From: Hypsibius dujardini
Lineage: Eukaryota > Tardigrada > Eutardigrada > Parachela > Hypsibiidae
Direction of reading: 5' to 3'
NCBI GenBank assembly: GCA_001579985.1
Contig: LRSR01006613.1
Span: 1-29,683, forward strand
Length of the DNA: 29,683 bases
Part shown: positions 21,909 through 29,683 of the stretch, one piece after another
Position numbering within the stretch: the stretch's first letter is position 1
Layout: every line of letters begins with the position of its first letter
Translations under genes and position numbers: made by a program
The notes under the pieces: model-generated
The model's input: only the letters and a program-made list of their open reading frames with translations
Told to the model about the DNA's origin: nothing
Database searches by the model: none

Positions 21909-22019
21909 CATAAACACAGACACAGACAAAGACAGACACAGACACAGACACAGACACAGACACAGACACAGACACAGACACAGACACAGACACAGACACA
22001 GACACAGACACAGACACAG
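21909..22019. repeat. (CAGACA)n hexanucleotide microsatellite
   Basis: About 16-18 nearly perfect tandem units of the 6-mer ACAGAC, with one AAAGAC interruption near the left end. It is a different period from the 4-bp CAGA tracts but made of the same letters. It is intergenic, between opsin and gustatory receptor genes. Confidence 0.95.
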
Positions 22020-23560
22020 TTAAAGCTAAATCTCAAATTTACGGTGTATTAGAGTTGAGAGCCCAGTTCTCCACCACTTCGAACTTCGAGTGCTAAGTAC
22101 GACAAGACAAGATAGCTTAGGTAAGAGGATAACTCGTATAAGATTGCTTACTCAATATTTTCTAACAGCTACATGTACAGTATCCACAAAGGTGAGAGGA
22201 GGATTGCTTTCACTGCCGCTACAGTAGTATCGGCATATGTGCCATATCTTTGACATGCTCTTATGGTAATTCCTGCAGGATGAGCGCCTAATTATGATGG
22301 ATGATATTACAATAAGAAATTAGGTTATGTCTTTCATTAAACAATTATTGGGATTAATTTCTAGTCAAGCGCGGTATCATAAGGTAACGTAATAATTTGA
22401 CTTATCGACAATAATTAAAGTTAACGGGAACTTCTTGTGTGCCGTGTGTTGTGTCCAGACGAGAAATCACTCCTCGTGCGATTCGTCTTTTCGCAGAAAA
22501 ATTTCCTCGCTCACCCGCCCCTTTTGTCTTCTCTTGTATTGTTATTTTATCTAGCGCACCCTTTTTTGCAATTGTATTATACCCAAAAGGGGTATTTAGA
22601 AGCCCTTTGTGGGCCTGAACTCAATAAATTTACCCGTCGAATTAGTCTACGCGTCTAAAGTGTCGTGTGCGCTTCCGGTGGAGCCGGGAGTTAATAAGGG
22701 GTAATAAGGGGCGCAACTATACGCTAAAAATAAACATGGGCGGCAATACATTATAGGAGCCGCGACAACACCGATGCCCGAGCTGCTCCCCTTCCCCTCT
22801 GAAAATACTCCTGTACATGCTGATCAATTCTGAATTGAACTCTGAATAGATTTTAAGCCAAACAAAATTAACTACGAAAATTAACTACGTAAAATTACAA
22901 AAATAGGAAAATTATTCTCAATGATGAAAAAAACAGTAGTTTTAATAGTCGATTCAGTAAACAGTATCTTCTTGGACGTGGCATCTCCTTTTATTATGAG
23001 TGGCATAGATATGCATAACTGTTGACATACCTTGTAAATCAATCGTCCGGTATATCTGTCCTTTTGTACCTATTACTTGCAAGTCCTATAGACATTTGTT
23101 TAGCATGAACAGTTTAGCTTATTCTTGTATCGTCTCGTTTCCATTAGCGATGAGAGTCCTGTGTGTTCAATTTCACCAGGGCAGCAGATTTTCCCAGGTA
23201 GACAAAGGCAGTGAAGATCACGGCAGAAGAGCGTACTGTGCATGTAAACGGCCAGTTCATGTATGCGTCGCTCTGCCATTATTATTGCTGAGTCGGAAAT
23301 AAATAATATTAGGGTACGAAGTCGTACAGTGTATCATGCCCCGCAGAAAAAACATGGTAGCTAGCGGCACACATAGCCTGTGAACAATACATTTTATCCT
23401 TTAACCCCCGCGGCAAAACATTGAACATTAATGCTTCGAAAAACGGATGGCACATAACTGTATTGTCAACTCTCAATCAGTTCTCACTCGAGCTTTACAT
23501 GTCGTTTAACGTTCAATGTCCGACCACAAAAACGCATTTCTTCTGTTAATTAGATGAAAA

Positions 23561-23921
23561 ATGGCAGTTAATGTGGAGATATCGATGTGCGACCGGTTAC
23601 GCCGCAATCCCCTGTTTCGCGTCTGTAGACCCTTTCTCGTCCTCATGCGAGTCGGTGGCGCATTTTACGTGCCGGTTCACGCCATACTGGCTGACGAACC
23701 AAACGTGGATGACGAAGACCAACAGTCTTTACAATGTTCCCTCGAAAAAGCATCTGCGCAGCGAACAAGACAACGATGGCGGCCCCGGTCGAAAATGGAA
23801 AAGTTCGAACTGGCCTCCAAAGGGTATTGCCTGTTCTCGTTGTTCTGTGTTCTAGTCTACACTGGACGTTTCGTCTTCGGATTAGCCTACATGCTGCCCG
23901 ACCAATTCAGGTGAAAACAGG

Positions 23922-24007
<86 letters not shown>

Positions 24008-25857
24008 AACAGACAGGCAGACAGACAGACAGACAGATGGATGTACGGACAGATAGACAGACAGACAGACAGACATACAGAAAAATAGATGGGCATTCGG
24101 ATGGATCGGTTGATCATTACCACAGGTTATATCATCCAACCGTGGTTGTTACGTCGTAGTACCTTCAACTCCGGTCAAGACCTCGCGCGTCTCCTCTCCA
24201 AAATCGCCATCGCTGTCTGGTTTCTTAACGTTATTGTCGTCCAGCTCATTTTTCTTCGTGCCTGTTGGGACAAATCCAAATTCTACAACCTCTTCATCAA
24301 ATGGGAGGAATGGCGTTATATCTCTCGCAATTCAAAGTGCACCGCGTTCGCGGAGCGCTTTCTCCCACGTAGGAATGTCGTCACCGCACTGGCTGTGATT
24401 CTCCTGATCCCCCAACTATTATCAGTCTGGCTGCCGGTTCTATACAACGGACCCGGCATGGGGTCATTGAGGAGCATGCACTTCGAGGGGTTCAGTCCCG
24501 ACAACGCCGCAGTAGTGGCCGTCGTAGTCATCGGTCATTTCTTCGCTAGTTTTGTCTACATCGTGCCTGTTTTTCTGCTGGCCTTAATCGGATTAGCCAT
24601 TGAGAGTGAATTTTTGCGTCTGGATCTGGATTTGTTTCTGAATCTGACAAAGGAGGGACGGATGGAGCCGGGCATGATTGAGTGCTTCCGTCAAAGACAC
24701 GGAAAACTTTGCGACTTCTTGGAGTTGGCGGATGAGGTGTTCTCATTGTTCTGTTTGATCACCATTGGAGCGGGAGTGTTTGAGATCTTCAGTCTGGTGT
24801 TCGTGGTGTGTGCCCTTCGGACAGATGGGGAGCGCGGCGTGGCTATGACTTTTGTCCAGATTTTCTGGTTCTTTCTGTATGTGCTCCAACCCTGGGTGGT
24901 GTTGTGGACCGGCATGAGAGTGAACGAAGCAGTAAGCACGTTAAGCGTATCTCTGTCTGTGCCTGCGCCTAGTCTGTAACTGTATCTAAATTCTATATGC
25001 ATCTGCCTGTGTCTGCATCAGCATTGTATCCATGACTGCGTCTATGTCTAGCCTCTGTCTCCATTCATGCCTACCTCAGTATCATATCTATGTCTGTGTT
25101 TAGTCTGTGCCCGTGTCTGCGGCAGTGTCGTGTCTATATCTGCGTCTATTTCCGTATTTCCGACTCTGTACCTGTGCCTGTGAATTTGTCTGTGTGTGAG
25201 CGTCTGGATGGGCTGTATCCGTTCTATTTGGGTGTCTATGTATCTGTCCGTGCATTTCTGAGTTTATGTTTATCTGTGTGCCTGGATGGGTGAGCTGTTT
25301 CTCTACGGGAGTTGCCTGTGCGCTATTTCTTTGTGTGTGTAATGTTTGTCGATGAAGGTCTAAGTTTGCTTCTTTGCGCTCTCCCGAGTGTGTCTGCATG
25401 TTCGCGTCTCTGTCCTGTCTGTGCGTGACTGTGTTGGACGGTTTCCATGTCTTCAAATTCTGACCAACTTTTTTGGTTTGTCTGTACACACAGGCACATC
25501 GACCGCTCTCCCAGTTGTACCGAGTCGACCAGTCGAAACTACCGCAACAGGAAACTCTGCAGCTGCACTGCTTTATCGGCCGGCTTACCGGCAGTCGCCT
25601 GGGGTTCACCGCCTGGCGAATGTTCACAATAGACGCCACCTCGCTCCTCAGCGTAAGTCGAGTCTTTGACCAAGACTGCCTTCCTTCCAACTCGTTTCTA
25701 AACAGACCATCTTGGTATTATCTTGCCCCAGTTGCTTGGATTATACGTCACCTACCAGCTCTTGCTCTTTCAAGTTCAGATCGATCTCACACCGGACTCT
25801 CCGATCCTCCAGTTCGCTTCCGGCACGTCCCGGAACAATCTCAACGTATCATTATGA
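23561..25857 (+). CDS. Gustatory receptor-like seven-transmembrane protein
   Basis: Predicted plasma-membrane chemoreceptor of the arthropod-type gustatory receptor superfamily (inverted seven-helix topology, ligand-gated channels). Exons: 23561-23910, 24160-24931, 25494-25652, 25732-25857, in phase, about 468 aa. The N-terminus NPLFRVCRPFLVLMRVGGAF resembles the family's start. Several hydrophobic helices follow in exon 2, such as AIAVWFLNVIVVQLIFL and VVVIGHFFASFVYIVPVFLL. The C-terminus carries the diagnostic segment: LTGSRLGFTAWRMFTIDATS, then LLSLLGLYVTYQLLLFQ, which fits the TYhhhhhQF motif except that the last F is V. Acceptors at 24160 and 25732 were chosen by phase. The more obvious CAG acceptors at 24126 and 25706 would put the reading frame out of register. 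Intron 1 is a CAGA repeat; intron 2 is a degenerate TCTG/TCTGTG tract. The ligand is unknown. Confidence 0.8.
23914..24082. repeat. Long (CAGA)n repeat in gustatory receptor intron 1
   Basis: About 165 bp, with a nearly uninterrupted (CAGA)n core from about 23928 to 23990, then CAGACAAA and ATGGATGTACGGA interruptions. It starts a few bases after the 5' splice site at 23911 and gives false RQTD-repeat and VCLS-repeat frames. Confidence 0.97.
24945..25445. repeat. Degenerate TCTG/TCTGTG/TGTC tract in gustatory receptor intron 2
   Basis: Most of the 562-bp intron 24932-25493 is a decayed repeat of TCTGTG, TCTATG and TGCCTGTG units, more diverged than the other tracts and closer in period to 6 than to 4 bp. 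Confidence 0.75.
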
Positions 25858-26067
25858 CAGTTTTAGCTTTGCGATCGCAACCATGCAGTCCTGATCCCAA
25901 TATGCCTTCAAAATTAAAAAACTACCCAGAATATATTGAAAAGAGCTCCGACGGTCACGAGCCAGACGAGCTGACAGCTGAGCGAGAGAAATCGATAAAT
26001 ACTCGCAAGGAAAGAACTAAGAATCACATCTACAATCAATCAATCCATCTATCGACCAGATAAACAA

Positions 26068-28182
26068 TCAATCAAAATCGATCAAAGTCAGGAAAGTCTG
26101 CCTTAGCGATGCAGCGTTTCCCCGGAAAACCCGCGCCACGTCCTCGACGATGGGAACATGGTAAAAGCCGTCCAACAGAACGATACACCCGGCCACGGCA
26201 ACCAGCATGCAACTTCCGAGAAGCAGTCCGGCCAGCAGCCGAGCAATGCGCTCCGTCCATCGCATGGGCTTTTGGTGGTGATGGTGATTTCCGTGGATTG
26301 CCGAGGCAATCAGTTGACCGGGCATGGTGAAGCCTTGAGAGACCCGACTGCGGTGAGGTCTAGCGGTCGGTAGAGTTGTAGAGGGGATCGTAGAGCTGTT
26401 GCCGGTGTCTTTGACGTCTTCTGTCAACGCCGGGAGTCCTGATCCAAAACAAACCCAGTTATAGTTTTGAACGACAGTAAACATTCCGGCCCAAACGAAA
26501 ACACCTTTAGAGATGGCTGGTATGACGGAAATAGCAGTGGAATGGTCTTTCAAGCCCGCGTGTCTGAGCCGGCGAGAAAGAACCGGCAGTTCCGACTGAC
26601 TTTCGGGAAAATCGTTCCGAATAACTGAAAACAGCACAATATTCACAGGAGCAAGCACAAAAAACAAGTAAGTTTCGCGTCTTTTTGCAATGATAAAAGT
26701 AAAAATATTGAGAATTTAGTAGTATGAAACATGAGGGTCAATAGCGCCTGAATATATTTTGAATTTTCCATGGCTATTTCCTGACAAATATTTCATCCGT
26801 AAAGTTTTGTCACTCTTCAAATCAAAGTTTCAACAGTCGATCTGAAATCGATTCGCACCGGGAGAAAAATTTGTGGGCGACAAATGTATGGGGAAATTCA
26901 TCGTTACTGTCACGGACTGGAAGGGAAGTGCCTGATGAGTTCTACAAAACAATCACTGATTTTTTTGAAAAACCCGCCACACACTCCCCACAAATATTTC
27001 TGTCGTAGCCGATCGGTTTTACAAATTTAATGTTGAACTGGTCAGCACTTGAGAACGAGAACAAGAAACAAGAACACAAGACTCTTCAAGTGATTCCGAA
27101 ATCTCGAATATTTCCCCATTCAACTTGAAGCTAAGAGCAAACCTGCCTTCCCAACAAAAATCAGGGCAAATGGGTTGGAATTTCTGTAATAATTTTCATA
27201 CCGATCTGATTTGAGCATGATCTTTTCTGCCACCGATCACAGATACATGAAGAATTTCGCCAACAAAGTTAATCAACCAATCGATTAACAATAAAACAAG
27301 TTGCGTTGAAATGTCACCAAATCAATCAACATCAATTGGCGAGAATGATGTTTACCGGGTCTCACAAAAACTAACCATTGTCAGAAACATTAACCCGGTA
27401 CGACTTTCCGAGCAAAGCGATCTGACCCTGCTGCTCACAACCAAACTCACAGTCACGTCGCGCGGTGGAATCCACAGCGAGTGTGTGGCGTCGCGGTGAC
27501 TTGGTCGGGAATTTCACGTTAAACCCGGGATTGACAATCGGCTTGGACGGCGTTCGAGGAGGCTGTGGCTCAACATCCACCGGTAATTCCCGGTTAATTT
27601 GCTTCACTTCCGTTGCGGAATACACTTGCAGGCTCAACATCAGGGAGGATAGTGAGAGCGCGCTTAAGAGACCACTGACGATGAGATGATCCACACCGCT
27701 GCCGACCGTCTTCAAGAGCATTCCCCAACCGCCCGTCATCAGCAGCGCACTCCAAAATAACCTGAGAAAACAGATATGCTGAGTAAAAATTAGTAGCAGA
27801 GCAACTGAAAAAGTTGCGGGCCGAGAGCCGACGTGTGGTATTCCCACTTGCATTGAAAATATACTGTGAAATTTATCAATCAAGTGAACAATTTAAGCAC
27901 CAAGTAATACTAGTGGCAATAGATCAATCAACCGAAGAATGCAATGACCTACCTGCTACCCGTGCTGCCGAGAACAGTAAGCAATTCTGCCAAGCCCAGT
28001 AGGGAGCCGGCAGCCGAGAGCCACCAAATTGCGGAAGTAGATAGAAAGAACTGACGGAAAATTGGCCTCGCAATGTCCGGGAGTAAGGGTTCAGTGTGGA
28101 GTAGAAGGGAAATCACGGCGACGGTGCAGTTGAGGCTGCTGAGAACGATGCTTGTAGAGCGTTTGTGGGCGCTGAAAGCCAT
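26068..28182 (-). CDS. Unrecognised multi-pass membrane protein
   Basis: I do not recognise the family. Three exons (28182-27953, 27761-27376, 26624-26068) join in phase to give 390 aa. Hydrophobic segments are seen at about residues 11-28, 46-72, 78-93 and 102-122, a moderately hydrophobic stretch at about 235-258, and a strong one near 331-356 (LLAGLLLGSCMLVAVAGCIV). Between the first four and the last lies a polar, Pro/Arg/Ser/Thr-rich region of about 110 residues, then a Ser/Thr/Pro-rich region. A short His cluster (HGNHHHHQ) precedes the last helix. No signal peptide other than a possible signal anchor at the first helix. The gene converges with the gustatory receptor (stops 210 bp apart) and diverges from the MYND gene. 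The open frames, splice phases and hydrophobic pattern make it likely real, but function is unknown. Confidence 0.65.
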
Positions 28183-29004
28183 TATTTGAATTTTAAATAT
28201 TTAAATAAAAAGCTCTTCGATGGTGCAGCGAACGTTGGCGGCGTGTTTGAAAAACTTGCATAGCAAGAAGATTCAATACTAGATTACTAGTAATCAAGAC
28301 TTAAGAGTAAAGACAAGGGAAAATTCAAATAGAAACTAAAAAATCAATCGTTGTCAGCTGGCTATAAAACGTTCTCTGCGGTGAAAACATGTTCTCGCTG
28401 AGAATAAAATGCTCAGCCGCAAAGAAGATAATGTTCGGTGACGGAGAATAAAATGTTCAGCCGCGGATGATAGATAATGTACTAATAAATGTGTATTCTA
28501 GTAAATGGATACAGTGAAAGTCCTGAGATTCGGACGACGTCACAGTGTCATTTCTACTTTACTGTCTCAAACTCCAAAAAAGCAACGGCCGGCCCTGAGG
28601 AAACGGTTCGATAGAAATAAACTCAGATGACCGTTGGAATGTCAGGACTTTGACTGTAGCAGAAGTTTGGTTTTTTAAAAATGTATTTTCAAAGTTTCGT
28701 GGAAATATGTATTGTTTATCTTGTGCTGGGTGACATACTCTCGCGAAATTTCCGGCGTTCCTTTTTCGACAGCGGTACTCCAACAAGTGAAAACATTTCT
28801 CCTTGTGACGTGTATTTGATACAGTAATTCTATTCGTACAGTAATTGTAAGTAAAAAAATCATCCACCGGCGCGGCGACAATATCGATCATCCAGTGGAC
28901 GAGGGAGCAGAAAAAGGATCGCAAATCACTCCCCCGATTCGTCATTTTTCTCAACGGGACCCCGAAGAACAAATTCTCACCACGAAAGCGCGGTCGCAGT
29001 CGTG
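28183..29004. other. Divergent intergenic region between the membrane protein and the MYND gene
   Basis: About 820 bp between two start codons on opposite strands, so a likely two-way promoter region. It contains a two-unit imperfect repeat (28399-28481). A 137-codon minus-strand open frame (28972-28559) starts 33 bp from the MYND gene start. It is Arg/Phe-rich with no recognisable domain, and I cannot support it as a gene. Confidence 0.55.
28399..28481. repeat. Two imperfect tandem copies of about 42 bp
   Basis: GAGAATAAAATG(C/T)TCAGCCGC followed by a GATAATGT-type tail occurs twice head to tail. A shorter decayed copy may precede it near 28375. It sits in the divergent promoter region. Confidence 0.7.
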
Positions 29005-29683
29005 ATGCACCGCTTCGTGTGGGAATCGTCGTCGGACGATACGCGCAAAGAGTTCTGCTACCGGTGCGCTGTGGACGCGCCGGACAGCGCGAAGCTGCAG
29101 CGCTGTTCCAACTGCAAGTGGGCTTATCATTGCAGCAAAGAATGCCAGGTATGTGGTGGGATAGAGAATGAGAGGAGGAAACTACACAAAGGACTTGAGC
29201 AACGGCAGAATAATTTACGGAAATCGAACAGTGAAATTTTTACCATTTCATTTAAATTAAGTGTTCAATCAACCGAACATGGGCTGTAGGAAGTGGCCTG
29301 TTTTGCCGCTTATTTTTGCACGATTTTGTATGTCATTCTCCCAAAGCGTTTCGAGATCTTTGCTTTCACTTGGCTGTGTAATATGCCAAATTGGTGGAGG
29401 GATAGCTTGAGAGGATGACATTGGACAGAAGGCTTTAGCAAGGCAGAATAATTTATAGAAATTAAACAGTGAAATTTTGCTCGTTTCATTCAAGTTAAGT
29501 GTTCAATCAACCGAATCTGGACTTTATGAATTGGCGTAATTTTGAACCAGTTCTTATTTCATTCTCGTTAGCCGTTTCGCTTCTACGTGTCCGTGTATGA
29601 TGATACTAGTTACTAATAACCCTTCCGTATTTGCAGAAACGAAGACCGAAAGCGACTTCTATCGCCTGGCGCTCGACCGCAAC
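29005..29683 (+). CDS. MYND-type zinc-finger protein, N-terminal part only
   Basis: Exon 1 is 29005-29148 (48 codons); the next exon starts at 29637 in phase 0 and runs off the window. Residues about 18-47 form most of a MYND finger: CYRC, then CSNCKWAYHCSKECQ, giving Cys pairs in the family order C-x2-C ... C-x2-C ... C-x3-C. MYND fingers bind proline-rich peptides and occur in SMYD lysine methyltransferases, ZMYND proteins and others. No SET segment precedes the finger here, so SMYD is possible but not shown. The finger's last His/Cys pair is not visible in the short piece of exon 2 (frame KRRPKATSIAW), so an unseen small exon or another acceptor may exist. The start ATG at 29005 is the first in frame. 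A TACTAATAAC branch-point-like sequence lies 16 bases before the acceptor AG. Confidence 0.7.
29154..29590. repeat. Imperfect tandem duplication of about 240 bp in the MYND gene intron
   Basis: Copy 1 spans about 29154-29392 and copy 2 about 29393-29590. Shared landmarks are GGCAGAATAATTTA at 29204 and 29442, AACAGTGAAATTTT at 29227 and 29465, AAGTGTTCAATCAACCGAA at 29259 and 29498, and TCATTCTC...CGTTTCG at 29332 and 29560. Copies differ by scattered substitutions and small indels. Confidence 0.8.

Larger units (their letters stand above)
21283..23560. other. Intergenic region between the opsin and the gustatory receptor
   Basis: About 2.3 kb without a supportable gene. It contains a possible opsin polyadenylation signal (21650), a (CAGACA)n block (21909-22019) and otherwise unremarkable AT-rich sequence. 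Short open frames, such as those near 22437 and 23096, have no recognisable domain. Confidence 0.65.

Noticed and set aside
21772-22017. Minus-strand frame with (SV)n repeat
   Set aside because: It is translation of the (CAGACA)n microsatellite.
23882-24159. Long RQTD- and VCLS-repeat frames on both strands
   Set aside because: They are pure (CAGA)n translation within gustatory receptor intron 1.
28559-28972. 137-codon minus-strand frame just upstream of the MYND gene
   Set aside because: No recognisable domain. Its composition does not resemble the real exons, and it would start only 33 bp from a divergent start codon. Kept only as a possibility.
1-29683. tRNA, rRNA or transposase genes
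   Set aside because: No cloverleaf with A and B boxes, no ribosomal RNA sequence and no transposase or reverse transcriptase motif was recognised on either strand by reading.

Overview
This is a gene-dense window from an animal nuclear genome. Every gene has spliceosomal introns (mostly GT..AG, about 60 to 870 bp), the proteins are metazoan, and there are no operons or bacterial signals. The gene content suggests a small-genome invertebrate: an arthropod-type gustatory receptor beside an OPN5/neuropsin-like opsin, together with MAP3K4, DONSON and XRN1. A tardigrade is my best guess, but that is inference from gene content and style, not proof. Exons were assembled by matching splice sites to reading phase. 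For each of the six complete models the summed exon length is a multiple of three.

Layout. (1) 1-3080, minus strand: 5' half of XRN1, the cytoplasmic 5'-3' exoribonuclease, running off the left edge. (2) 4051-7012, minus: DONSON, a replication fork/origin-firing factor, 7 exons, about 575 aa. (3) 7598-16751, plus: MAP3K4 (MEKK4), 14 exons, 1,496 aa, with a C-terminal kinase domain that has unusual motif residues. DONSON and MAP3K4 start head to head across about 585 bp. (4) 19032-21282, plus: neuropsin-like opsin, 5 exons, 406 aa, with the retinal lysine kept but the D/ERY, NPxxY and E181 positions changed. (5) 23561-25857, plus: gustatory-receptor-like seven-transmembrane protein, 4 exons, about 468 aa. 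(6) 26068-28182, minus: unrecognised multi-pass membrane protein, 3 exons, 390 aa. (7) 29005 to the right edge, plus: start of a MYND zinc-finger gene.

The non-coding space is full of degenerate TCTG/CAGA tetranucleotide repeats, found mainly inside introns and in both orientations. They create many false Cys/Leu/Val- or Arg/Gln/Thr/Asp-rich open frames. Other non-coding structure includes a three-unit direct repeat near 3184-3420, an inverted repeat at 18008-18066, a (CAGACA)n block at 21909-22019, and a duplicated segment of about 240 bp inside the MYND gene intron. The genes are not an obvious functional pathway. The one suggestive pairing is the two sensory receptor-type genes, opsin and gustatory receptor, lying next to each other on the same strand.
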